Shown in pieces: positions 37,001-44,329 of a stretch of 64,000 nucleotides of DNA (its first letter is position 1; each line of letters begins with the position of its first letter). Made by a program: the position numbers and the translations under genes. This DNA comes from Myroides oncorhynchi. GTDB taxonomy: Bacteria; Bacteroidota; Bacteroidia; Flavobacteriales; Flavobacteriaceae. The DNA is taken from NCBI RefSeq assembly GCF_020905415.1, contig NZ_JAJJMP010000001.1:649501-713500 (forward strand), written 5' to 3'. The notes below the pieces were generated by a model that did not search any database, was not told the DNA's origin, and was given only the letters and a program-made list of their open reading frames with translations.

Positions 37001-37573
37001 AAGTGTAGCCCCTGCCCACACCTGATCTATGGTATTAAATGCACTGTTCACCCCTTCTTCCATAATCTGAACTTTGATAGGTATATCATCAGCTGTATCC
37101 TCCACCTCACAGATAAGGGTATTCCCCTTTAAGTCGATGACATTCACACGAAGTTTATCGATTACTTGTTCAAACAAGATATGCTTAACCTCTAATCGAA
37201 GTATGTTAAATGGAAAGTGTTGTCTATTCTCATCAGGGATGGGAACATCATATATAAATGAGATGAAGTTATTCACATCCATCCAGTAGGTAGCGAAGTA
37301 TCGATCTAAATCAGCAGAATCATGCTTCCCTAGTTCGTTGCTAATCATCCTAAAGTTATGGATCACACGACTAGCCTTATATTTATTACAAATAAAAGAC
37401 ACACGAGAGAACAGATTAGAGAACTGCACCACCTCATCTTTCGTAACATACTTACATATCTTCTCTAATAACCCTCTTAACAACCTGTATCTAGAACGTG
37501 TAGTTACATCCTTACTATTTATGATGTTTACTAGAGAATTAAAGTATAGTGAAGTATGTTTATTATCTAGCAT
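34094..37573 (-). CDS. RecB/Cas4-type nuclease fused to SF1 (Upf1/Dna2-like) helicase
   Basis: 1159 aa. The nuclease domain around residues 280-420 has the PD-(D/E)xK residues Asp352 (GRLDLL), Glu368 and Lys370 (IVELKSG), then QLYLYHL, the QxxxY motif of the RecB family. The helicase occupies about residues 690-1135: Walker A GPPGTGKT with Lys722, Walker B VIIDEASQ, DHKQLPA (motif III), then ERFQGGQRD and LNVALTRAKEQMIIIG. Such fusions resemble Dna2. They act in DNA-end processing, recombination or defence. The cysteines of a Dna2/Cas4 Fe-S cluster cannot be placed with confidence. Monocistronic; the convergent neighbour is gcvP. Confidence 0.88.
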   Translation of the reverse strand: MLDNKHTSLYFNSLVNIINSKDVTTRSRYRLLRGLLEKICKYVTKDEVVQFSNLFSRVSFICNKYKASRVIHNFRMISNELGKHDSADLDRYFATYWMDVNNFISFIYDVPIPDENRQHFPFNILRLEVKHILFEQVIDKLRVNVIDLKGNTLICEVEDTADDIPIKVQIMEEGVNSAFNTIDQVWAGATLHLINIGVDNQQIYHPKIFILEPDYLIDVSAIAECFQDYGTSSLSFIKSKFDEIPNNKHLLLGNFANAVMDELVGAEDASTVLFNTVFINHFENYPFEHTACPDILDIKNFKQYTLDCETHFNTIKRVYLEEFVYYGITKEGDISLEPSFMCNVYGVQGRLDLLHNVKTDHLKTTIVELKSGGTVYPDDGVGVKPNHAVQLYLYHLMLSVVNNIPYKDIGNEKYLSGFIFYSKTRTGNLRTDRINLSRVQEICELRNKIIINEQVLKSDDLEKIASRLDYIKGEYIVRDPNVNTKFKAMLYKQINEFTQVLERCTSLERTYFYSFVSFIAREQYISKLGAGNQEGSHGLASLWIDSDEVKRDKYSILSDLEIRENKISEHEKMICFNRTLSDDFVNFRKGDVCVLYPRKDEKDTAANHQIFKCTIQQITKESVTVVFRHKQRRIAYFNQYNRWALERDSMDSSFTSMYRSLYAFMSAPKSKRDVILNVLPPKQGVDYGYYKPTLSTEQNRILNNALSTEDYYVLNGPPGTGKTSHIIKELVKELYTNTKQNILLLAYTNKAVDELCGAVEEALVDIENIDKYVRIGSPLSSSSKYEHRLLNTIISRESETLELSGRKFTRNVLSNIIRKNRVFLSTVATMSGKNDVFKLKQFDTVIIDEASQILEPQIIGLLPKCKRVIMIGDHKQLPAIVVQSEVLSKTNNPLLEQMGLKDRRNSLFERIYNFCELHNLHYAYDTLTYQGRMHREIAAFPNIAFYEGRLKEAYTLENLTPEAKKGLSRQLVPLAFKSLENDLLGNVLGHNRVLFINIEEQELGLQKKTSTSEAMFVIKALQKIVMLYQSKGEDIDLSKQVGIIAPFKNQIALIKNKLEESGLENANDIVVDTVERFQGGQRDIIIYSFTVNEVLQLDSVVSFNEDKTVDRKLNVALTRAKEQMIIIGNASVLSYNPLYKDLITFIKEQEGYYDLNSLE

Positions 37574-37962
37574 AAGGCAACTGAATTGGGATTTAAAAAC
37601 TCAAAGATAAACTAGATTTCACAGTTTAAGAAACATCATGTAAATACAAAAAAAAAGAATTGCCTAGCACTAAGACAATTCTTTCTGAATAAAAACATTT
37701 AATAACTATGAATAACTTCTAACACCTCATGACAAATATACTTTCCTAAAAGCAAAGACAGTAATAACAATTCAAACTAATAACAGAGATTCATTTTAAA
37801 AATCAAACATTAATGAAAATTAAAAACAATTATGAGCAAACTGATAAGTATCATAAAACATACCGTCCTTCTTTAGTAATTTTATACATGCCAATAATTC
37901 GTATAATTTTATACAGTTGTTTTTTAACGGAAAGAGAAGTATACGGATATACTTCTCTTTTT
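37574..37962. other. Intergenic gap holding two hairpins
   Basis: 389 bp between the helicase gene start and the 205-aa gene. Besides the hairpins at 37647-37686 and 37931-37965 I see only AT-rich sequence. A 61-codon frame at 37813 runs through the second hairpin and looks accidental. Confidence 0.5.
37647..37686 (-). terminator. Hairpin terminator
   Basis: AAAGAATTG...CAATTCTTT stem with a long T-run on the minus strand. It lies between the 205-aa gene and the helicase gene and would protect the helicase from read-through. Confidence 0.65.
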
Positions 37963-37965
37963 TTA
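37931..37965. terminator. Hairpin terminator at the 205-aa gene stop
   Basis: AGAGAAGTATA-cgga-TATACTTCTCT perfect 11-bp stem. The T-run is best on the plus strand, although the only clear gene here is on the minus strand, so a plus-strand transcript ending here is possible. Confidence 0.65.
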
Positions 37966-38580
37966 TTTCTTCACTATAGGTACCTTATTAGATGCTAAAG
38001 GTTCATGGTATATCTTATATCCTAGATTATTTACTTCATTTAATAATTGAGGACTCAATGCTTGATCTACTGCTTTTTGATTATAATTATAAGTAACATA
38101 ATACTTAAATCCCCCCTCATTTATTTTTTCTTCAGCTGCATACCATGCAGGTGACATTTTTTGGACAATTTTGAAGGGCAATCTAAGCTGTACAAAGCTT
38201 TTAGGTTTAACAATAACATAATCCTCAACCTTTTTACTTGCTAGTTTATCATTCCATCTTTTTAAAACTCCTTCCGAATCATAATCTCCACTCATTAATG
38301 TAGGTTCATCTGAACGCGTCTTTTCATTGTAAACTTTTTGTCGCAAAACATATACTTGATTCTCATATGTACTACCTATACTTGCCGCATAGGCTAACTC
38401 TGAAGTATCCCAAGGAAACCAGTATATATCATTAGAATTATTCATAAGCACAATAGTAACCATACTGTTATCAATAATTTTAGAGTCTAAAACCTTAATC
38501 TCTATTTTCGGTTTACTAACTTGACCAAACGACATAATAGTACTTAGTAATACTATACAAAAAACAACTAATCTATTCAT
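37963..38580 (-). CDS. Secreted protein of unknown function
   Basis: 205 aa from the ATG at 38580, giving signal peptide MNRLVVFCIVLLSTIMSFGQ; the frame begins nine codons earlier. The mature part starts with one immunoglobulin-like segment (IEIKVLDSKIIDNSMVTIVL) and looks beta-rich. No lipobox, no family recognised. Probably periplasmic. Confidence 0.65.
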   Translation of the reverse strand: MNRLVVFCIVLLSTIMSFGQVSKPKIEIKVLDSKIIDNSMVTIVLMNNSNDIYWFPWDTSELAYAASIGSTYENQVYVLRQKVYNEKTRSDEPTLMSGDYDSEGVLKRWNDKLASKKVEDYVIVKPKSFVQLRLPFKIVQKMSPAWYAAEEKINEGGFKYYVTYNYNQKAVDQALSPQLLNEVNNLGYKIYHEPLASNKVPIVKK

Positions 38581-38836
38581 TCTCAAAACGTATTTTTTAG
38601 TTTGCACAATATAATAACAACAAATTATTAACCTTCAAAAAGTATTTATAAATTTTTAAAATAGAATTATTTTAAATAATTAATTGACTAAAAGCATAAA
38701 AAACGTTTACTTTCTATCCTAAACAATCACTATTGACGTTCTAATTTTTACAATACCTCAAAAAATAAAACAAATCATTATCATTAACCAAAAGAAAATC
38801 ATAAGTTTACTCTATAATTAACCAGAAAATGATCCT

Positions 38837-39895
38837 ATGAATATTAAAATAATTAGTTCAGGTAGTTACATTCCTACTAAAGTTATAAATAATACAACCT
38901 TTGATCAATTTGACTTTAGGGATGAGCATGGTAATCCTCTAAAAGACAGCAATGCACGAACTGCATATAAACTTCAACAAATAACTGGGATAGAAGAAAG
39001 AAGATATGTAGAAGACAATCTTGTAAGTAGCGATATCGCAACTATTGCTTCTGAAAATGCTATTAAAAAAGCTGGTATAGATCGCGAATCACTAGACTAC
39101 ATCATCTTAGCACATAACTTCGGTGATGTAAAACACGGAACAATACAATCAGATAGTGTACCTAGTCTAGCTTCACGCGTAAAACACAATCTTAAGATAC
39201 AAAACCCTACATGCGTAGCTTTTGATGTGCTATTTGGGTGTCCTGGATGGTTACAAGGTGTAATACAGGCCTACGCATTTATGAAAGCAGGAATGGCTAA
39301 ACGATGCCTAGTTATTGGAGCAGAAACTTTATCTCGTGTAATAGATCTTCACGATAGAGACTCTATGATTTACGCTGATGGTGCTGGAGCTACTATATTA
39401 GAGCTGACTAATGAAGAAGGAGGTATACTTTCGGTCGAATCAGCTAGTTTCACTTTTGATGAAGCAAACTTTATACACTTCGGCAAGTCTTACAACCCTG
39501 ACTTAGATAAGGACACAAAATACATCAAGATGTTTGGTCGTAAGATATATGAATTTGCTCTTAGTAATGTTCCTTTAGCTATGAAAAACTGCGTAGATAA
39601 AAGCGGAATAGATATTACTCGTATAAAAAAGGTTATGATACATCAAGCTAATGAAAAGATGGACGAAGCTATTGTCAAAAGATTCTTTGAATTATATGAC
39701 ATGGCTATGCCCGAAAATATTATGCCGATGAACATACAGAAACTAGGGAATAGCAGTGTGGCTACCTTACCTACTCTATATGACATGATTATTAATAAAA
39801 AATTAGAAACTCATAACTTAGAGAAAGGAGATATAGTTCTCTTTGCTTCAGTGGGAGCGGGAATGAATATAAATGCTTTTACTTATCAAGTATAA
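38837..39895 (+). CDS. 3-oxoacyl-ACP synthase III family protein (KAS III/FabH-like)
   Basis: 352-aa thiolase-fold condensing enzyme. The Cys-His-Asn triad is recognisable: Cys135 in FGCPGWLQG, His in MIHQANEKMDEAI and Asn in KLGNSSVATLP. KAS III enzymes start fatty acid chains from acetyl- or branched acyl-CoA; some homologues make polyketides or quinolones. The gene stands alone, away from any fab operon, so it may be a paralogue with a specialised primer. The small hydrophobic protein gene that follows is convergent. Confidence 0.9.
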   Translation: MNIKIISSGSYIPTKVINNTTFDQFDFRDEHGNPLKDSNARTAYKLQQITGIEERRYVEDNLVSSDIATIASENAIKKAGIDRESLDYIILAHNFGDVKHGTIQSDSVPSLASRVKHNLKIQNPTCVAFDVLFGCPGWLQGVIQAYAFMKAGMAKRCLVIGAETLSRVIDLHDRDSMIYADGAGATILELTNEEGGILSVESASFTFDEANFIHFGKSYNPDLDKDTKYIKMFGRKIYEFALSNVPLAMKNCVDKSGIDITRIKKVMIHQANEKMDEAIVKRFFELYDMAMPENIMPMNIQKLGNSSVATLPTLYDMIINKKLETHNLEKGDIVLFASVGAGMNINAFTYQV

Positions 39896-39935
39896 ATCAT
39901 AAAGGGAGAGCTTTTGCTCTCCCTTTATGATTTAT
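39892..39935. terminator. Bidirectional terminator
   Basis: ATAAATCATAAAGGGAGAGC, TTTT loop, and its exact complement: a perfect 20-bp stem between the KAS III gene and the convergent 64-aa gene. Confidence 0.9.
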
Positions 39936-39946
39936 ACAGATTCTAC

Positions 39947-40141
39947 TTAATAATCCTCTTTATCTTGCTCCTTTTGTTCACAATACTTACTTAGATAAAA
40001 CAAGCCTATTCCGCATAGTCCAAGCGCTCCATAACACAAATAACGAATGATTTTATAACTAAAAAAATCAAACAGATCAATAATCAATAACAACGTAGCT
40101 ATTACTATTATAAACTTCAATAAACGATCTAAATTAATCAA
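39947..40141 (-). CDS. Small membrane protein, 64 aa
   Basis: Two hydrophobic helices (FIIVIATLLLIIDLFDFF and YLCYGALGLCGIGLFYL) and a charged tail. Placed right before a strong shared terminator, which supports a real gene. No family recognised. Confidence 0.5.
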   Translation of the reverse strand: MINLDRLLKFIIVIATLLLIIDLFDFFSYKIIRYLCYGALGLCGIGLFYLSKYCEQKEQDKEDY

Positions 40142-40475
40142 AGTGTTCTATTTTCAATTAAACAAATTACTTCATCGTATCTCCTTTAATCATTTATATG
40201 AAAGTTAAAGCAAATAACAATACTACTAAATACACATCAATAGTAATGCCATTTTTACAAAACAATCCTTAATTTAGAAGTTATTCTTTTAAAAACTAAT
40301 GGCTATACATTGTCTTTACTTTCTTTACAACTCAACACATCAAACATAAGTTGTTTCTACAGTAATAGAGTACTACTTCTAAAAGTAGAATACCCTTACT
40401 AAATAAGCAAATTAAAAATCATGCTATTTATTTGATTTTAGTAACTTTGCTCTTCATTCAGATATATGTCAAACC
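40142..40475. other. Intergenic gap before the AraC gene
   Basis: 334 bp, AT-rich. The only structure seen is the small inverted repeat CTACTT-ctaa-AAGTAG (40373-40388), a possible regulator site, and the -7 box at 40442. Confidence 0.4.
40442..40449 (+). promoter_or_regulatory. -7 box of the AraC-family gene
   Basis: TAACTTTG, a perfect TAnnTTTG, 26 bp before the ATG. No TTG at the expected spacing. Confidence 0.45.
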
Positions 40476-41387
40476 ATGAGTAAAGACTTAGAGACAATCA
40501 GTGATCACTATAGAGAGAATACAGTAAGTCATTATGCCTTTGATATATCAGACTATCAATGTGGCAAATCACACTTTAATATTAACATACGCAAGTACTG
40601 TAACTTTAATACTCCCTATAACAGACGTGATTACTATAAAGTCTGCTTAATCATAGGCGAAGGGGTATTTAAATATGGAGATCACAGAATAGTAATCGAT
40701 AAACCTGTCTTATTCTTACCTTGCCCAACGATACCTTATGAATGGGAATGCCTAAGCAATCAACAAGAAGGATACTTCTGTTTATTTAACCAAGAATTCC
40801 TTGTAGAGCACAGCACGATAGAGTTCTTCAAGAAAACCTCCTTATTCAAAGAATGGAGCAACCCCTTTATTTTCTTAAATGAAGCACAGCAAGAACTTGC
40901 CTCTACTTACTTTAAACAGATGTATGAGATGGCGCACAGTGCCTATCCATTAAAGTTTGAGATTATCAGAAACCTCTTAGCACTACTTTTACATCAAGCC
41001 TTACAACTTAAGGTAGAAGACATAAAACTAGAAGAATCTACTAGTAGCACTAGGCTGTATAGACAATTCGATGCCTTGCTAAATAAACAATTTCCACTAG
41101 ACTCACCTGCTTACCCTTTAAATCTAAAGACAGCATCTGACTATGCTACTGCATTAAGTGTACATGTCAATCATCTCAATGCATCTATTAAATTGGCTAC
41201 AAACAAGACCACAACACAGCTAATAAAAGAACGCTTATTTGACGAAGCGAAGAACCTCCTTAAAAACACCTGTTGGGATATTGCAGAAGTAGGATATACA
41301 TTAGGATTCGACCAGCCATCCCACTTTAATAACTTCTTTAAAAAACACGCAGGTATTACACCTTTGAAATATAAAAGCCCAATGTAA
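40476..41387 (+). CDS. AraC family transcriptional regulator
   Basis: 303 aa. Cupin-like sensor region (about residues 30-140) followed by the AraC double HTH at about 205-300, ending with the signature IAEVGYTLGFDQPSHFNNFF and KHAGITPLKYK. Sensor ligand unknown. The next gene, 96 bp on and on the same strand, is an efflux pump, the likely target, by the usual pairing of such regulators with Bcr/CflA-type pumps. Confidence 0.93.
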   Translation: MSKDLETISDHYRENTVSHYAFDISDYQCGKSHFNINIRKYCNFNTPYNRRDYYKVCLIIGEGVFKYGDHRIVIDKPVLFLPCPTIPYEWECLSNQQEGYFCLFNQEFLVEHSTIEFFKKTSLFKEWSNPFIFLNEAQQELASTYFKQMYEMAHSAYPLKFEIIRNLLALLLHQALQLKVEDIKLEESTSSTRLYRQFDALLNKQFPLDSPAYPLNLKTASDYATALSVHVNHLNASIKLATNKTTTQLIKERLFDEAKNLLKNTCWDIAEVGYTLGFDQPSHFNNFFKKHAGITPLKYKSPM

Positions 41388-41482
41388 TCAATCTTTGATT
41401 TTTGCAATTATCCCTTTGAGATATTTAATTGACAGAATCCTGTATCAACTTACTTTTGCTTCTGAAACAACAATTGTAATTT

Positions 41483-42694
41483 ATGCTAAGAGAAGCAAGC
41501 GAACAAAGAAAAAAACTAGCCACCATACTAGCCTTTTGTTCCATTCCCCTATCGGGCTTTGTCACTGATATATACCTACCCTCTTTCCCTGCTATGGCAA
41601 AAGGACTAGCTGTATCAGAACAAGATATTCAACTCACGCTTACCTGCTACCTATTAAGCTATGGAATCTCACAGATATTCATAGGTAGTCTATTAGATAA
41701 CATCGGTCGTTATAAACCGCGTTTAGTAGCCTTACTAATCCTAATTATTACTAATTTAAGCATTACACAGATGGATAGCATATTCTATATCTGTATAATG
41801 AGAATAATACAAGGTATGGCTATTTCTACCTTAGTAGTTGCTACACGAGCTATCTTTATTGATATCTATGATGAAACTAAGAGACAGTACTACCTAAGCT
41901 ATTTTACTATTGTATGGTCATGTGGACCTATATTAGCACCATTCTTAGGTGGATACTTAGAGAAGTTATTTAATTGGCACGCTAACTTCTACTTCCTAGC
42001 CATTTATGCAGGTGTACTACTAATCTTGGACCTGTGTATAAGCGGAGAGAGTATTCCTGAGAAGAAGAAATTTAACCTATCAGATACATTAGGTTTATAT
42101 AAAATGATGCTAAGTGAGAAGCGATTTATGATCGGTACATTGATACTTGGACTTAGTTACTCTATCGTAATGATCTTTAATATCGCAGGACCATTCTTAA
42201 TAGAAGACACCTTTAAGTTTAACTCTGTTGTTATCGGCTATTGTACACTAGTACTAGGATTCTCATGGATGTTAGGCGGAGTTATTGGCAAAAAAAGAAT
42301 GCACTTAGATCTAAAACCAAAAGCACTACACCCCTCTTTAGTTCAGGTATCCCTTATTGCCTTACTACTATGCTCTACGCTATGGATAGAAAGTTTACCT
42401 ATCTTGATCGGATTCTTATTTTTGATACACATCTGTTCAGGTACCTTGTTTAACAACTTCTTTACCTCTACAATGTTGCAGTTCCCAAATAATGCTGGAA
42501 CAGCAGGTGGATTAATGGGAGGGCTAGTATATGTCTTAACTTCATTTATGACACTGCTAATCTCTTCTACAGGTAAGATAACTTCATCATCAGAACTTGG
42601 AACACGTTACCTACTAGTCGCTCTCGCACTGCTAATAGCTATCTTATATAGCATCAAGCTATATAATAAAGAGAAAAATACAGCTGCGGAATAA
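41483..42694 (+). CDS. Bcr/CflA-type MFS multidrug efflux transporter
   Basis: 403-aa inner-membrane protein with about 12 helices. It shows TDIYLPSFPAM at residues 28-38 and the MFS loop motif GSLLDNIGRYKPR at 68-80, both in the style of drug:H+ antiporter-1 (Bcr/CflA) pumps. Drug specificity cannot be inferred. Lies behind the AraC-family gene and probably is controlled by it. A frame shift in the track's other reading is only an overlap in the same DNA. Confidence 0.9.
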   Translation: MLREASEQRKKLATILAFCSIPLSGFVTDIYLPSFPAMAKGLAVSEQDIQLTLTCYLLSYGISQIFIGSLLDNIGRYKPRLVALLILIITNLSITQMDSIFYICIMRIIQGMAISTLVVATRAIFIDIYDETKRQYYLSYFTIVWSCGPILAPFLGGYLEKLFNWHANFYFLAIYAGVLLILDLCISGESIPEKKKFNLSDTLGLYKMMLSEKRFMIGTLILGLSYSIVMIFNIAGPFLIEDTFKFNSVVIGYCTLVLGFSWMLGGVIGKKRMHLDLKPKALHPSLVQVSLIALLLCSTLWIESLPILIGFLFLIHICSGTLFNNFFTSTMLQFPNNAGTAGGLMGGLVYVLTSFMTLLISSTGKITSSSELGTRYLLVALALLIAILYSIKLYNKEKNTAAE

Positions 42695-43004
42695 TACTGA
42701 TTCACTAGCATATAAATAACTAGACACTGCACATTCGCCAACATAGCTATTACAGACTACCAAATTATGGCAGTTGTGAAAGTAAAAATATATTGTCGAA
42801 TGTGTAGTGCTTCTGTGTTTAAACTAGAAATACCCTTCTTAAAATATTACATTATATATGGAGTAAATAATTCTTATGCTCAAGTAGATTTTATTGAATT
42901 ACACACTTATTTATCTGTAATTTTGTACTCGTGTTTAGTCATGGAGAACGCTCTCTATCTCTATCTCGTTCAACTTTAAGTGTACCAAGAGTACGTTGTT
43001 AGAA
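42695..43004. other. Intergenic gap with an inverted-repeat element
   Basis: 310 bp between the efflux pump and the second EamA gene. It holds the inverted repeat at 42725-42809 and otherwise AT-rich sequence. A 70-codon frame starts inside the inverted repeat and looks accidental. Confidence 0.4.
42725..42809. repeat. 85-bp element with 16-bp inverted ends
   Basis: CACTGCACATTCGCCA at the left and TGTCGAATGTGTAGTG at the right are inverted copies with two mismatches. The interior has no gene. May be a small palindromic repeat element or a large stem-loop upstream of the EamA gene. Confidence 0.45.
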
Positions 43005-43916
43005 ATGCAATTAAATAATAAGTTTTTAGGCTTCGCATCTGCTATATTCGCAGCGATGCTATGGGGAGTTTCAGGAGCTTTTGCTCAGTTCCTTTTTAGA
43101 GAGAAAGAGTTTAACGCAGAATGGTTAGTGACCGTTCGTCTTCTTATCTCAGGTGTATTAATGTTGTTATTCGGAATCGTTAAGAAGAATCCTGATATAA
43201 CGAACATTTGGAAAGACAAGAAGTATGCTATACAGCTAGTCTTATTTAGTATCTTAGGGATGCTAACTGTCCAGTACACTTACTTCGTAACGATCTTACA
43301 CTCTAACGCTGCTACAGCTACTGTGATACAGTATACTGGCCCAGTATTTATAGCCATCTATCTTGCCTTAAGACTAAAGAAATGGCCTAAACCTATAGAG
43401 TTCTTAGCTATCGCTATGGCGATGTTAGGTACATTCTTACTTGTTACTCATGGTGACATTAACACACTAAACATCACACCTACAGCACTATCTTGGGGTA
43501 TTGCTTCTGCCATTGCTCTGGCAGTTTATACACTGATGCCTGTACACTTGTTAGATAGATATAGCCCCATCGCTATTATAGGATGGAGTATGCTGATAGC
43601 AGGGATAGCGATGAGTATCATACACCCTCCTCATAAACTAGAAGGTATATGGGATAGAGATACTTACCTAGCAGTGCTATTTATCATCTTCTTAGGAACA
43701 TTAATCCCGTTCTATATCTTCCTAATGGCAATTAAGAATATCGGTCCACAACGTGCGAGTCTTCTAGCTTGCGCAGAGCCTCTATCAGCCACATTAATAG
43801 CAGTAATGTACTTCGGTGTCAACTTTGAATTAATGGATTACTTAGGAAGCCTGTGTATTATAGCTACGATATTTCTTCTAACGAAGATTAAGAAGAAAGT
43901 TATTCCAGAGAATTAA
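43005..43916 (+). CDS. EamA/DMT family transporter, second copy
   Basis: 303-aa inner-membrane protein with about ten helices in two EamA repeats (ASAIFAAMLWGVSGAFAQF near the N-terminus; LACAEPLSATLIAVMYFGVN in the second). Start set at the ATG at 43005; the frame also opens with a TTG three codons upstream. Substrate unknown. It differs substantially from the EamA protein at 19638. Confidence 0.88.
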   Translation: MQLNNKFLGFASAIFAAMLWGVSGAFAQFLFREKEFNAEWLVTVRLLISGVLMLLFGIVKKNPDITNIWKDKKYAIQLVLFSILGMLTVQYTYFVTILHSNAATATVIQYTGPVFIAIYLALRLKKWPKPIEFLAIAMAMLGTFLLVTHGDINTLNITPTALSWGIASAIALAVYTLMPVHLLDRYSPIAIIGWSMLIAGIAMSIIHPPHKLEGIWDRDTYLAVLFIIFLGTLIPFYIFLMAIKNIGPQRASLLACAEPLSATLIAVMYFGVNFELMDYLGSLCIIATIFLLTKIKKKVIPEN

Positions 43917-43930
43917 AAACATAAAATATA

Positions 43931-43975
43931 AGCCACGCGATGTCTCTCACAAGGAACATCGCGTTGTTGCTTTTA
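43931..43975 (+). terminator. Terminator of the second EamA gene
   Basis: CGCGATGT...ACATCGCG stem, extended by AGCCA...TTGCTT pairing and ending in TTTT. Confidence 0.7.
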
Positions 43976-44058
43976 ACCCCTTCTAATTTATACACCTTAT
44001 TGGGCTAATATGCAATGTTGACTCAAGACTAGAGCAAATCTGTCATTGACAGAATTAC

Positions 44059-44127
44059 CTCAACACTTCTTTAAGGTTTCTCCACATATAAGCCCTTTAG
44101 CTGTACTAATCTTGAAGCAGTGTTGAG
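44059..44127. repeat. Inverted-repeat element with 17-bp arms
   Basis: CTCAACACTTCTTTAAG (44059-44075) and CTTGAAGCAGTGTTGAG (44111-44127) are inverted copies with two mismatches and a 35-base spacer. A small TCTGTC-att-GACAGA hairpin lies just before it. Non-coding; lies between two convergent genes. Confidence 0.45.
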
Positions 44128-44157
44128 CCACTGTTGAAATAATGAACTTACAGTTAA

Positions 44158-44305
44158 ACCTAGAATATCTAATAGACATATAACCTATAAACGAAAAAAC
44201 AACAACACAAAAAGGTCTTAATTATTGATTTTTAGCACAATATAATTAAAGAATAATGATGTAGAATTGTATCTAATATATAGCTAATACTGTTTTGCGT
44301 TTATA
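44158..44305. repeat. Diverged copy of the 150-bp intergenic repeat (C3)
   Basis: Shares CCTAGAATA, ATAAACGAAAAA, the TTAGCACAATATAA region, ATGTAGAATTGTAT and AGCTAATACTG with the copies at 23152 and 48384, in the same order. Ends are too diverged to confirm inverted termini. Confidence 0.45.
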
Positions 44306-44329
44306 CAAAAACCATTGGCTAGCATTTCA

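Noticed and set aside
34648-37610. Several plus-strand ORFs of 60-90 codons within the helicase gene
   Set aside because: They are shadows of the confident 1159-aa gene in other frames.
37813-37998. 61-codon ORF on the plus strand near the 205-aa gene
   Set aside because: It runs through a hairpin and into the 3' end of the opposite gene, with no similarity or promoter.
42767-42979. 70-codon ORF on the plus strand between the efflux pump and EamA genes
   Set aside because: It begins inside the inverted-repeat element, has an erratic composition and no recognisable domain, and overlaps no expected expression signal. It looks like an accidental frame.
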